DNA of 64,000 bases, from NCBI RefSeq assembly GCF_001039275.2, contig NZ_CP030117.1, positions 3,534,001 through 3,598,000 on the forward strand, read 5' to 3'. This document shows, one piece after another, positions 8,110 to 16,031 of this stretch. Below the pieces are notes generated by a model, which searched no databases, was not told where the DNA came from, and saw only the letters and a program-made list of their open reading frames with translations. This DNA comes from Brevibacillus brevis. Lineage in GTDB: Bacteria > Bacillota > Bacilli > Brevibacillales > Brevibacillaceae. Within the stretch, counting starts at the first letter, position 1; every line of letters begins with the position of its first letter. Position numbers and translations under genes: made by a program.

Positions 8110-9636
8110 TTAGGAAATGGAAAGAGGTAAACGAATCTCAAAACGGGCTCCTTTCAGTTTCAGAGAGTTTTCCGCATAGAGTTCGCCGCCGTGGTCCGCG
8201 ATGATGCGTTGTGTCGTAGACAAACCTAATCCCGTTCCCTCTTGTTTGGTCGTATAAAAAGGAACGAATAAATTTTGCAGGCAAGAATCTGATAGACCAG
8301 GTCCGTTGTCTTCCACAACAATGATTACTTGATTGAGAGATGAATACACTTTCACTTGAACGAGGTTGCCTTGGGTCAACAATGCTTCAAGCGCATTTTT
8401 CAAGATGTTCAAAATGGCTTGCTTGATTCGTGAACGATGACCAAACACATGCCACTCGCCTTGTGCAATGTCCATCTCTAGCTTGATTCCTCTTCGATTC
8501 GCTTCTGGCTCCAGTAAACGAATGACTCCATGTAACTCGTCCATCACTAAGAAACGTTCCGATACGATTTTATCATCCCTGTACCGGGCCAAAACAAGGA
8601 CATCGTTCAATAGCCCATCAATGCGTTCAATTTCCGTTAAGATGACAGAAAAATAAGATTCACTACGATTTGCTTCCCCTTGCTCTCGCAACAACTGAAT
8701 GAAGCCCTTGATGGCTGTTAGTGGATTCCGAATCTCATGCGCCATCCCAGCAGCCAGTTGCCCAACTGCTGCCAGCGCTTCACGCTTGTTTAATTCTTCT
8801 TCGTACTTTTTGCTTTCCGTAACATTCCGAAGAACGGCGATCGCTCCCCACATCTCTCCACCGTAATAAATGGGACTCGTACTCACTGTCGTCCATTTGC
8901 CTCTGTATTCCGCAACATAATGGCCGGACTGCCCGCGTTCAATTACCCACTGGACAAAACGCTCGCTTATATGCGGCCGAAGCGCATGATCAATGTTTTG
9001 ACCAATGAGTTGATTCCGATCTACGCCATATAAGTGACAGACAGCGTAATTCGCTTCAATGACTCTTAACTGGCGGTCGATCATCAAGACGGCAATATCA
9101 CTGGATTGCAAGACCAATTGAACAAGCTCCTGTTCAGCGAGCATTGAAACATCTTCTCCCTTGGCCGAACTTGTAGGAGAAGTTGGAGTTTTCTCAACCG
9201 GAAATTGATGCGAATTTTTGTTGAAGACATCGTCCATTTGATGCAAAATATAGTCCATCGATTGATAGAGACGAATCTGTCCTTGCAAAAGCTCTACTCG
9301 GTCTATTTCCGTCGTGGCAAGAGAATTTGCATTGTTATTCATTTCTTCAATAATAACGTCTCGACACTTACGCAAAAATTGCTGTAAAAACGTCAGATTC
9401 ATTCCGACTAACGAAAATCTATACGCAATTTCGCTCAATTCTCGCTCGAATGTATACGTGTCGATTACTTTTACTACTTCAATCCATTTCGTGATTTGCT
9501 GAACAAACAAAGCCTCTGTATTTTCGCGGTCTTCTAGAAGCAAAGCAGAGTAATGATGATCTGAAAGAAAGGAAAACGTCTTGGCCACCGCCGCAGGGAC
9601 CAAATGAGTAAGATACTTACTTATTCGATTTTTCAA
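8110..9636 (-). CDS. PAS-domain sensor histidine kinase, sporulation-kinase-like
   Basis: A soluble kinase with no membrane segment. An N-terminal helical region (residues 30-140) resembles the RsbR/globin-type sensor bundles seen in stress and sporulation kinases. A PAS domain follows (about 165-280, IAVLMIDRQLRVIEANYAVC). Then come HisKA with His300 in GMAHEIRNPLTAIKGF, and a HATPase with N (NILKNALEAL), G1 (VVEDNGPGLS) and G2 (GTGLGLSTTQRI) boxes. The HEIRNPLT signature and soluble PAS layout match KinA/KinE-type kinases that feed the Spo0A phosphorelay. There is no adjacent response regulator, as expected for such orphan kinases. TTG 9636 follows AAAAGGAG by ten bases. A candidate promoter with an overlapping cre-like site lies upstream near 9882-9915. 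Confidence 0.88.
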   Translation of the reverse strand: MKNRISKYLTHLVPAAVAKTFSFLSDHHYSALLLEDRENTEALFVQQITKWIEVVKVIDTYTFERELSEIAYRFSLVGMNLTFLQQFLRKCRDVIIEEMNNNANSLATTEIDRVELLQGQIRLYQSMDYILHQMDDVFNKNSHQFPVEKTPTSPTSSAKGEDVSMLAEQELVQLVLQSSDIAVLMIDRQLRVIEANYAVCHLYGVDRNQLIGQNIDHALRPHISERFVQWVIERGQSGHYVAEYRGKWTTVSTSPIYYGGEMWGAIAVLRNVTESKKYEEELNKREALAAVGQLAAGMAHEIRNPLTAIKGFIQLLREQGEANRSESYFSVILTEIERIDGLLNDVLVLARYRDDKIVSERFLVMDELHGVIRLLEPEANRRGIKLEMDIAQGEWHVFGHRSRIKQAILNILKNALEALLTQGNLVQVKVYSSLNQVIIVVEDNGPGLSDSCLQNLFVPFYTTKQEGTGLGLSTTQRIIADHGGELYAENSLKLKGARFEIRLPLSIS

Positions 9637-9881
9637 AACACTCTGGCTCCTTTTCTCCGTGCTTCATTGAGGCTATTTTTCCAAGTATGTATAGGCTCTA
9701 TTATGGACGTAAATGAGACAAGATGTAAAGCGGCATGATGGATATCCTGGTGCAGAGAATGACACCATCCAATCAGGTTCTCTACTTATCCTTACAGACA
9801 AACAATCTCGGCTAGCATCCTATTATCGCGCGTTATCTATTGACTTTTTCGGACATCTTCACCCCCTCGATCATGTTTGAC

Positions 9882-9895
9882 TGAAAACGCTTACC
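9882..9895 (-). promoter_or_regulatory. Near-consensus cre (CcpA) site
   Basis: TGAAAACGCTTACC matches the cre consensus TGWAANCGNTNWCA at 13 of 14 positions (last base C instead of A). It sits immediately downstream of the predicted extended -10 at 9907-9915, where CcpA binding blocks transcription. If correct, the downstream kinase is under catabolite repression. Confidence 0.45.
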
Positions 9896-9906
9896 CAACA
9901 TTTTCT

Positions 9907-9915
9907 ATCATATCA
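9907..9915 (-). promoter_or_regulatory. Candidate extended -10 promoter for the PAS kinase
   Basis: The minus strand reads TGA-TATGAT, a TGn extended -10 with five of six bases of TATAAT. No good -35 is visible, as is common for extended -10 promoters. Predicted start near 9900. Confidence 0.4.
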
Positions 9916-9958
9916 CGATCGAGCATAAAAAGGAAAAGTATGTTTATTATTCAATCAT

Positions 9959-9994
9959 CCAAAAAGCATTTGCCCCCCTAGAGACAAATGCTTT
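9959..9994 (-). terminator. Terminator after the monooxygenase gene
   Basis: AAAGCATTTG and CAAATGCTTT form a 10-base stem around a 12-base loop, starting five bases after the stop; TTTTTGG follows on the minus strand. Confidence 0.8.
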
Positions 9995-9998
9995 CGCT

Positions 9999-10298
9999 TT
10001 ATGAATGGGATTTGACAGCGTAATTGCGCAAATCCGATTTTACCGGGCTATTTGGGTTGGTTCCTGTATGCGCGCGCTTGAATGCTTCACTTTCGGTCCA
10101 ATTTTTAAATGATTCCTCATCTGTCCATTTCGTAAAAACGATGTATTCGTCACCTTCCGTTGGTGCCAGGAAAAGGAACTCCAAAAAACCCGGAACCTCC
10201 TTCATCCGTTCTCCCCCATTACCAAATGCGCGTTCCAAATGGGATTGGTAGTCTGCTGGTACAGTCAGTCTGTTCATGGAAACATACATGATGGTCAC
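9999..10298 (-). CDS. IsdG/HmoB-type heme-degrading or antibiotic-biosynthesis monooxygenase
   Basis: This 99-residue protein has the dimeric ferredoxin-like ABM fold. The residues that form the catalytic triad of IsdG-type heme oxygenases occur at the expected places: Asn9 (VSMNRLTV), Trp67 (FKNWTES) and His77 (FKRAHTG). IsdG proteins open heme to release iron using an external reductant. No heme-uptake genes are nearby, so a general quinol or xenobiotic monooxygenase role remains possible, but triad conservation favours heme. GTG 10298 sits close to AAAAGGA; ATG 10289 is an alternative. Confidence 0.8.
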   Translation of the reverse strand: MTIMYVSMNRLTVPADYQSHLERAFGNGGERMKEVPGFLEFLFLAPTEGDEYIVFTKWTDEESFKNWTESEAFKRAHTGTNPNSPVKSDLRNYAVKSHS

Positions 10299-10358
10299 AC
10301 ATCCTTTTCATTGGGTTCATCTACCAACTCCCATTATACTACTACTTTGGTGAAAAAC

Positions 10359-10391
10359 CTAAAAACCGCAAACGCTATTCGCGCCTGCGGT
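10359..10391 (-). terminator. Terminator overlapping the end of a hypothetical gene
   Basis: ACCGCA and TGCGGT pair with an inner GCGC/GCG stem across the stop codon, followed on the minus strand by TTTTTAGG. Confidence 0.65.
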
Positions 10392-11283
10392 TAATTTGTT
10401 GCTCGAGCATGATATCCATCAAGAGTGTATCCTGCAACGGATCTTTCGGGTCTACCGTCAACAGGGCAGCAACAGCGGCCATCGCACATCGAACGGATTG
10501 GTAGGAATAAAAGGCATCCCGCTCCGATTCGCTGAACAAAGATATATCCGATCGCTCTTGGGTCGGGTATGGGAAATCAGTCTCGACACCAGCACGATCC
10601 AGTACAATGAGTGCCTGTTTAATCGCAATCAATGCGGCGCTGACACTAATGCCGTATTCTTGGCGTAAATCCTCCCATACCTGAAAAGCTGATTTTTCTA
10701 CTCTTTCCTGATTGGGGCGCGTAATAATTCCTGTTTTACGTCCTTCTTTCAATAACCAATCCACAAAAATATCATTGCGTGGCGGAAAAGCGTATACTTG
10801 CAGCCTCATTTCCAATTCTGTCGGGTGATCCTTGGCAAAACGCGCGTGAGCCAACGACATTTCGTAACGCCTGGACGGATGCCCAGGAACTGTGACAAAT
10901 ACTGTATCTTGTCGAACAGCTGCAATTTGCAGCTTGGTTCGTGCGGGTATCCTGCCTTGAGGTGCCTTTTCCCTGCGAATATTCCCAGGAATCAATTCTA
11001 CTCCGAATTGATGGTACTCCAGTGGTGAATCTATCCAAGGGATGGGCTCTCTCGACTGTATTTCGTATAGCCCGTTAAACGTCACCCATTCGCCCGGGCG
11101 GCGCTGGCTGCGAACCAAAACAGCATGAACTTCCTTTTCTGGTGGCAATTCCGTATCTTGATCCACCGGTGTGGGATGCATTCGCTTGTGTTCGATAAGA
11201 ATGCAGTCGGTCATGAACAATCTCTCGAGTAATTCCCGTTTGCTCACCCATTCATATCCGATACGGTAAATCCGATTTTTCAT
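10375..11283 (-). CDS. Hypothetical protein, 302 residues
   Basis: I do not recognise a family. It is a soluble, charged protein with no signal peptide or membrane segment. The N-terminal two-thirds is predicted mainly beta (EVHAVLVRSQRRPGEWVTFNGLYEIQ; TKLQIAAVRQDTVFVTVPGHPSRRYEMS). The last third is helical (WEDLRQEYGISVSAALIAIKQALIVL and a final Leu/Met-rich helix). ATG 11283 is preceded by AAAGGAGGTGA with eight-base spacing; the GTG nine bases earlier lies inside that site. It is 87 bases downstream of thiE on the same strand and may be co-transcribed, but nothing in it points to thiamine. Confidence 0.7.
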   Translation of the reverse strand: MKNRIYRIGYEWVSKRELLERLFMTDCILIEHKRMHPTPVDQDTELPPEKEVHAVLVRSQRRPGEWVTFNGLYEIQSREPIPWIDSPLEYHQFGVELIPGNIRREKAPQGRIPARTKLQIAAVRQDTVFVTVPGHPSRRYEMSLAHARFAKDHPTELEMRLQVYAFPPRNDIFVDWLLKEGRKTGIITRPNQERVEKSAFQVWEDLRQEYGISVSAALIAIKQALIVLDRAGVETDFPYPTQERSDISLFSESERDAFYSYQSVRCAMAAVAALLTVDPKDPLQDTLLMDIMLEQQINRRRE

Positions 11284-11370
11284 CGGCTTCACCTCCTTTT
11301 GATCGCCAAAATTGCATCATCCTGGTTTGTTTCTATTACCCTACCATATGTAATCGCCGCTTTGTCCGTG

Positions 11371-12033
11371 CTAACGAGATCGTACAATCCGCTGTAGTGC
11401 TTGGGCTGCTTCTTCCGGTGATTCAGCATGGCTGATCGCACTGATAATCGCGACTCCATCGGCCCCGGCAGCAAGCACTTCAGAAGCATTTTCCAGTGTA
11501 ATGCCACCAATTCCGACGATAGGCAAGTCATTACCGACTGCCTGACGGATCTCCTCTAGCCCGACTGGTCCGATAGGCTCGCCAGCATCTGCCTTAGAAC
11601 GGGTAGCGAACATCGCTCCTACGCCAATACAATCAACGCCGCCGCTTTGGGCAGCGAGTGCCTCTTCGACCGTACCAGCCGAAACACCGATGTACATCTC
11701 GGAGCCAACTTTGGTTCGTACTTCCGACAACGCCATGTCATCTTGCCCGACATGGACGCCGTCTGCCTGCAAGCGAATCGCCAGATCCACATCATCATTC
11801 ACAAAAAATAATGTATCATGTTCACGACATAGCTGTTGCAGCTGTCTGCCCAACTCATATTGTTCCCGAGCAGTCAGCTTGCTTCCTTTATCACGTAGCT
11901 GAAGCGTGCCCACTCCTCCACGCAATGCTGCTTCCACGATTTGCACGGTCTTTTCACTGGAATAGCCGCAATCCTGCGTACCAATGACAAAGTATACACT
12001 CATCTTTTCCCGAAGTCTTTGTATATCTCGCAT
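11371..12033 (-). CDS. thiE: Thiamine-phosphate synthase
   Basis: Joins the thiazole phosphate and HMP-pyrophosphate moieties to make thiamine monophosphate. The 220-residue TIM barrel carries the usual ThiE landmarks: LQLRDKG for HMP-PP binding, FVNDDVDLAIRLQADGVHVGQDD for Mg-pyrophosphate, and the phosphate loops near VGIGGIT and GADGVAIISAI. ATG 12033 follows GGGAGGGG overlapping the tenI stop; the gap is three bases, so it is translationally linked to tenI. I found no TPP-riboswitch core upstream of this operon. Confidence 0.93.
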   Translation of the reverse strand: MRDIQRLREKMSVYFVIGTQDCGYSSEKTVQIVEAALRGGVGTLQLRDKGSKLTAREQYELGRQLQQLCREHDTLFFVNDDVDLAIRLQADGVHVGQDDMALSEVRTKVGSEMYIGVSAGTVEEALAAQSGGVDCIGVGAMFATRSKADAGEPIGPVGLEEIRQAVGNDLPIVGIGGITLENASEVLAAGADGVAIISAISHAESPEEAAQALQRIVRSR

Positions 12034-12036
12034 GCT

Positions 12037-12672
12037 TTATTTCCCCTCCCAACGATCCAATGCCTCTCGATAAGCGCTGGCTGCTGACTTGGCATCAATT
12101 GCATCGGTGATCCCCGATAAGACAGCGATGCCCGCACACCCTGCTTCCAAAACTTGCGCTGTCCGATCCGGTGTGACTCCGCCGAGTCCGATGATCGGCA
12201 CATGCCATTTTGCCGTCATTTGCGCGAGTTCGACTGTTCCTCTTGGCGCAAGACCTGGCTTCGAACCACTCGCAAAAATATGCCCGTAGAGCAAATAATC
12301 GACTTTTGCCGCAATAGCTTGCTGTGCTTCAACCACGGAATGGACGGAACGCCCTATTTTTTGACCAGTCTTCAGCACCATTCTCGCTTCTGAAGGAGAC
12401 AGACTATGGTATGCCAGATGAGCACCGGCACACCCCGACGCAGCAGCCACGTCCACCCGATCATTCACGATCAAGGACGAAAGGGGGATGACATTCGCCA
12501 ATGCCTTTACCCAATCCATGCATTCCTTTGCAGTACGCTGTTTTTCCCGAATATGTAAAAAGTTCATACCACCTGCATAAGCAGCTTCTGCCATTCGCAA
12601 TACCTCATTAAGCGAATGCCGACCGCTCGTAATCACATGCAGCTCACGAATGCTTGACATCAGGTTGGACAC
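12037..12672 (-). CDS. tenI: Thiazole tautomerase TenI (ThiE-like)
   Basis: A second ThiE-superfamily barrel, 211 residues, with FLHIREKQ, LIVNDRVDVAAASGCAGAHL and GLGGVTPDR. The segment LLYGHIFASGSKPG contains the His of the TenI catalytic loop (GHxF) rather than ThiE's pyrophosphate residues. TenI aromatises the thiazole product of ThiG, just before ThiE uses it, which fits its position directly ahead of thiE. GTG 12672 sits very close to GGAGGCG; ATG 12660 is an alternative start. It overlaps the end of the upstream hypothetical gene. Confidence 0.88.
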   Translation of the reverse strand: MSNLMSSIRELHVITSGRHSLNEVLRMAEAAYAGGMNFLHIREKQRTAKECMDWVKALANVIPLSSLIVNDRVDVAAASGCAGAHLAYHSLSPSEARMVLKTGQKIGRSVHSVVEAQQAIAAKVDYLLYGHIFASGSKPGLAPRGTVELAQMTAKWHVPIIGLGGVTPDRTAQVLEAGCAGIAVLSGITDAIDAKSAASAYREALDRWEGK

Positions 12673-13006
12673 CGCCTCCAGCGAGTGCTGTCACACATTC
12701 CTGCAGCCATTGGGTCGTTCGGTCTTCTTTGTCAGTCGGCGACTGAGCCAACAGCTCAATCACGAGCCGACGCAAGAAAAATGCTTGTTGCACGGTAAGT
12801 GGAAAGGTAATATTTTTCGGCTTCGTTTCCTGTTTCTCCAACGTTTCCACACCCGCCAACAAAATATCACCGATGGACTCCACAAGTTCGTGAACCTGTT
12901 CATTTTGCTTCAATTCGTCATAGCAGCCATCATATAGTCTGCACAAAAGTAAAAACGCCTGTGACGACAAGGTCACCGGCTGTACATTCTGCATCGGTTC
13001 CGTCAT
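12644..13006 (-). CDS. Hypothetical protein, first gene of the tenI-thiE operon
   Basis: A 120-residue soluble, mostly helical protein (SQAFLLLCRLYDGCYDELKQ; ILLAGVETLEKQE; VQQAFFLRRLVIELLAQ) that I cannot assign to a family. ATG 13006 has GGAGGG six bases upstream; an in-frame start 18 bases earlier lies before that site. Its 3' end overlaps tenI by 29 bases, so the three genes are translationally coupled. A TATAAT-like -10 is on the minus strand at 13043-13048 without a good -35. Context suggests, but does not show, a link with thiamine. Confidence 0.7.
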   Translation of the reverse strand: MTEPMQNVQPVTLSSQAFLLLCRLYDGCYDELKQNEQVHELVESIGDILLAGVETLEKQETKPKNITFPLTVQQAFFLRRLVIELLAQSPTDKEDRTTQWLQECVTALAGGGVQPDVKHS

Positions 13007-13073
13007 ACGTTTCCCTCCACTCACTAGAAAAAAACAAAATCTATTATATCACATAATAACCTGTATCCATGTA

Positions 13074-13097
13074 GAAAACCGCTGATTGCTCAGCGGT
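13074..13097 (-). terminator. Terminator of the small spore-protein-like gene
   Basis: ACCGCTGA and TCAGCGGT form a perfect 8-base stem with a 4-base loop, overlapping the stop codon, followed by TTTTCT on the minus strand. Confidence 0.8.
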
Positions 13098-13221
13098 CTT
13101 TTGCAGTTCCTTCATTTCGATCATTATGGTTCGATTGTCGCAAATTTGTGTTGCGATCATTTTCATCCAGCGTTTTGCCACGGTTTTTTCCGAGGTCTTT
13201 GCTGTTGTTGTTCTTTCCCAA
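13090..13221 (-). CDS. Small 43-residue protein, possibly a minor acid-soluble spore protein
   Basis: Start TTG 13221 lies eight bases after a perfect AGGAGG, and a strong terminator overlaps the TGA, so this short frame is very probably a gene. The peptide starts MGKNNNSKDLGKNRGKTLDE and ends in NEGTAKDR. It is extremely rich in Asn, Lys, Arg and Asp, with no aromatic residues and few hydrophobic ones. That composition is typical of minor spore proteins such as SspN, SspO and SspP, though I see no clear match to a named one. Spore-specific expression is an inference. Confidence 0.65.
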   Translation of the reverse strand: MGKNNNSKDLGKNRGKTLDENDRNTNLRQSNHNDRNEGTAKDR

Positions 13222-13276
13222 TTGCTTCACCTCCTACGTCGTTCATAGGATAGCGTAACCAATTCGGGACACTTTA

Positions 13277-13693
13277 TTAGCTGGTTGCAAGTAGTCTATT
13301 GCGTTTGTAGATCGCATAACCGATGGCGAACGGTACACGCCACCCGAGCAAAAACGCCAACGTAATGAAGTAAGTCACACCTGCAAAAATAAGCGTAATC
13401 GGTACACCTGTCCACCAGGAGCGGATCAGTAAGCCAATGGGTGCAGCTACTGTCCAAGTAATCAGTGCCGATAATAATTGTCGGCCCGCAGATTCATACG
13501 TTCGCTGTCCATAGCTCTTGAATAGCAGAATCGCGATGATCCATCCTACCAGGAATGGGGCTAATGTTTCGATCATTCCCATGACCGTGACAGGGTAGTT
13601 ATGAATGATTTTTCCGTAATAAACAAAAAGCACAAAGGCGATCAGATCCCCGAGCAGCAATAGATAGCCCGGTGTCGACAAACGCAGTCTCAT
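13277..13693 (-). CDS. DUF3054-family membrane protein
   Basis: A 138-residue integral membrane protein with four predicted helices, near residues 10-28, 36-60, 73-92 and 100-125. The first helix carries LLLLGDLIAFVLFVYYG; later it has a WTVAAPIGLLIRSWW segment. Layout and length match DUF3054, a family of unknown function in Firmicutes and Actinobacteria. ATG 13693 follows GAGGG. Single gene, no operon partner visible. Confidence 0.75.
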   Translation of the reverse strand: MRLRLSTPGYLLLLGDLIAFVLFVYYGKIIHNYPVTVMGMIETLAPFLVGWIIAILLFKSYGQRTYESAGRQLLSALITWTVAAPIGLLIRSWWTGVPITLIFAGVTYFITLAFLLGWRVPFAIGYAIYKRNRLLATS

Positions 13694-13787
13694 GTATACC
13701 CTCTTTTCCGGGTCTTGTCAGAGTAAACCCTCTTGGTTCACCCCTATTGTACACATGCTCTGAACGCCCTTCAATCAATCCAGGCCT

Positions 13788-14378
13788 TTATTCACCAAAC
13801 AGCAACAATTGCAGCTTTTGCTTGGCTTCTGGCCATTCACGGTCGAGTATGCTGAAGTATACCGAGTCGCGAATGTATCCATCTGGCATCACCATGTGAT
13901 TGCGCAGGACACCTTCTCGGATGCCGCCGATTCGGGCAATGGCACGTTGCGAATTCACATTGCGCGAATCTGTCTTGAGCTGTACGCGAATACAACCTAA
14001 TTGTTCGAAGCAGTGGCGCAAGAGAAGCCATTTACACTCTGTATTGACGCCCGTTTTCCAGACGGATGGTGTCAGCCATGTAAACCCGATTTCCAATCCG
14101 CGATCCTTTTTCGCGATCCCTAAAAATCTCGTGCTCCCGATAATCTGCTCATCTGCTCGGCGAATGATGACGAATGGCAATTCTGTTTGGGCTTGTTCAT
14201 TTTTCAAAGCCTGCAAGATAAAAGCCTGAGCATCTTCTCTTGTTCGAATGGTAACGGACATATGCGGCCAAATCTCTTCGTATGCGCCCGCTTCCCAGAT
14301 TCCATCCACATGGGTCATTGTGAGCGGCTCCAACCGGACCAGCTTGCCTTCCAAGATAACAGGTTGAATGTTTAACAT
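13788..14378 (-). CDS. GNAT-family N-acetyltransferase (RimJ/RimL-like)
   Basis: A 196-residue GNAT protein of the ribosomal-protein acetyltransferase type. It has the N-terminal LEGKLVRLEPLTMTHVDGIW, the central strand and acetyl-CoA region (GLEIGFTWLTPSVWKTGVNTE, then CKWLLLRHCFEQLGCIRVQL) and the closing RAIARIGGIREGVLRNH motif. Members acetylate N-termini of proteins or small amines; substrate unknown here. ATG 14378 follows GAGGAG. A perfect 11-base inverted repeat lies just ahead of the ribosome site. Confidence 0.88.
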   Translation of the reverse strand: MLNIQPVILEGKLVRLEPLTMTHVDGIWEAGAYEEIWPHMSVTIRTREDAQAFILQALKNEQAQTELPFVIIRRADEQIIGSTRFLGIAKKDRGLEIGFTWLTPSVWKTGVNTECKWLLLRHCFEQLGCIRVQLKTDSRNVNSQRAIARIGGIREGVLRNHMVMPDGYIRDSVYFSILDREWPEAKQKLQLLLFGE

Positions 14379-14394
14379 GTCTGTCTCTCCTCTA

Positions 14395-14424
14395 CTGTTC
14401 TGCCTTATCTATCAGGCAGAACAG
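14395..14424. repeat. Perfect 11-bp inverted repeat between tctA and the GNAT gene
   Basis: CTGTTCTGCCT and AGGCAGAACAG pair perfectly around an 8-base loop. It could end the tct operon on the minus strand, but no T-run follows; alternatively it is an operator or leader hairpin for the GNAT gene, whose ribosome site begins four bases later. Confidence 0.55.
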
Positions 14425-14487
14425 CTCCCCGAAATTTTTCCAATGATACGGGCTCGCGAGGACACTGTCAAGACAAATCATCGGGTG

Positions 14488-16014
14488 TTACGCTTCTTCA
14501 CTGATTATGACTTGCTTCCCTCTGCGCTTTAAGAAGATAGGGATTAGCAACCAGAGAAGCGCACAAACCAGAAAAGCAGCGGAAAGAGGCTTTGTAAAGA
14601 AAATCGAGAAGTCGCCATTCGAGGTCGTCAACGCCCTTCTCATGTTATTTTCAATCATTGGTCCCAACACAAGGCCGAGGACGAGCGGTGCCAGCGGAAA
14701 ATCGTTTTTCGTCAGGTAATAGCCAGCTACGCCACAAATCACGAGCAAAATCAAGTCAAACGTACTGATTTGCACAGCGTACACACCGAAAACGGAAATC
14801 GCGATAATGAGGGGAATCAGGAAATGGGACGGTGTTTCAATTATTTTTGCAAACACTTTCACTAAGGGCATATTCAAAACCAGCAGCATCACATTCCCGA
14901 TAAACATACTCGCAATTAAACCCCAAGCAATTTGCGGATGATCAGCGAATAAGAGTGGTCCCGGTTGTACGTTATACATCAACAATGCACCCATTAAAAT
15001 CGCAGTCGTACCAGACCCCGGAATCCCCAACGTCAACAGTGGAATCATCGCACCGCCAGAAGCAGCATTGTTTGCAGACTCCGGCGCTGCTACACCTGCG
15101 ATCGCTCCTTTTCCAAAGCGACTAGGATCTTTGCTCAGCTTTTTCTCAAAAATATACGAGAAGAAGGATGCGAGAGTAGCGCCAGCACCAGGCAAAACAC
15201 CAATGAAAAACCCGAGCAACGAACCGCGTGTAATCGGTCCGGCACTTTCTTTCAAGTCTTGCTTGGTAGGGAGTACTCGCCCCACTTTAATAATTTCTTT
15301 GGTCGATTGGTCGTCTTCCAGGATTGTCTTGAATACTTCTCCAAGGGCAAACAAACCAACTGCTATCGTGAGGAACTCCAAGCCTTGATACAAATCGGGA
15401 ATATCGTAGGTAAACCGCGCCACACCCGAAACGGTATCCATCCCAATTGTCGCAAGCAAGAGTCCCATGACTGTCATAATGAGGGCTTTGGTCATCGACT
15501 TCCCCCCCAGTCCACTGACCGCACACAAACCGAGAAGCATGAGGGAGAAATATTCAGCAGGGCCGAATTTCAAAGCGAGATCGGATAATGGATCAGCCAA
15601 AAACACAAGAGCAATCAACGCCACGAGCCCCGCGACAAAAGAACCTATCGCTGCAATCGACAACGCTGCGCCAGCACGTCCCTGTTTGGCCATCTGATAG
15701 CCGTCCAATGTGGTAACGACAGAAGAGGATTCACCCGGCGTATTTAACAAAATGGATGTTGTGGAACCACCGTACATTGCGCCATAGTAAACGCCAGCCA
15801 GCAAAATCAGTGCGCTAGCCGCCGCACTTTCAGGAGGTAAGCCAGAAGTCAAGGAAGCCGTAACGGGCATCAATAAAGCGACTCCGCTCATTGGACCGAT
15901 GCCGGGAAGGACCCCTACCGCAGTACCGATCAGAACGCCAATAAAGGCAAAGACAAGATTATGCCACTGTAAGGCAACGAGAAACCCATCCGCCAAAAAT
16001 TGCAATGCACTCAT
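14488..16014 (-). CDS. tctA: Tripartite tricarboxylate transporter large permease
   Basis: A 508-residue membrane protein with about twelve helices and the two TctA signatures. The first is GTAVGVLPGIGPMSGVALLMP plus GGSTTSILLNTPGE near the N-terminus; the second, inverted copy is FIGVLPGAGATLASFFSYIFEKK plus GGAMIPLLTLGIPGSG. It works with the small permease TctB and the lipoprotein TctC, encoded just upstream, to import citrate or another di/tricarboxylate. It is 17 bases downstream of tctB. Substrate cannot be read from sequence; the CitS/CitT-type regulators next to the operon make citrate likely. Confidence 0.95.
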   Translation of the reverse strand: MSALQFLADGFLVALQWHNLVFAFIGVLIGTAVGVLPGIGPMSGVALLMPVTASLTSGLPPESAAASALILLAGVYYGAMYGGSTTSILLNTPGESSSVVTTLDGYQMAKQGRAGAALSIAAIGSFVAGLVALIALVFLADPLSDLALKFGPAEYFSLMLLGLCAVSGLGGKSMTKALIMTVMGLLLATIGMDTVSGVARFTYDIPDLYQGLEFLTIAVGLFALGEVFKTILEDDQSTKEIIKVGRVLPTKQDLKESAGPITRGSLLGFFIGVLPGAGATLASFFSYIFEKKLSKDPSRFGKGAIAGVAAPESANNAASGGAMIPLLTLGIPGSGTTAILMGALLMYNVQPGPLLFADHPQIAWGLIASMFIGNVMLLVLNMPLVKVFAKIIETPSHFLIPLIIAISVFGVYAVQISTFDLILLVICGVAGYYLTKNDFPLAPLVLGLVLGPMIENNMRRALTTSNGDFSIFFTKPLSAAFLVCALLWLLIPIFLKRRGKQVIISEEA

Positions 16015-16031
16015 GCTAACCTATCCCCTCC

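Larger units (their letters stand above)
9637..9958. other. Leader and promoter region of the PAS kinase gene
   Basis: No normal-sized gene is seen. On the minus strand there is an extended -10 (TGATATGAT, 9907-9915), a cre-like site just downstream (9882-9895), and a 7-codon reading frame (ATG 9856 to TAA 9833, peptide MSEKVNR) preceded by a GGGGGTGA ribosome site. About 200 bases of leader follow before the kinase start. The plus strand shows nothing. Confidence 0.4.

Noticed and set aside
12037-12672. A duplicate ThiE
   Set aside because: The GHIF catalytic loop and missing pyrophosphate residues place it with TenI tautomerases.
12644-13080. TPP riboswitch upstream of the tenI-thiE operon
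   Set aside because: I looked for the THI-box core (CTGAGA and ACCTGA...GGATAATGCC) ahead of the first gene and found none.
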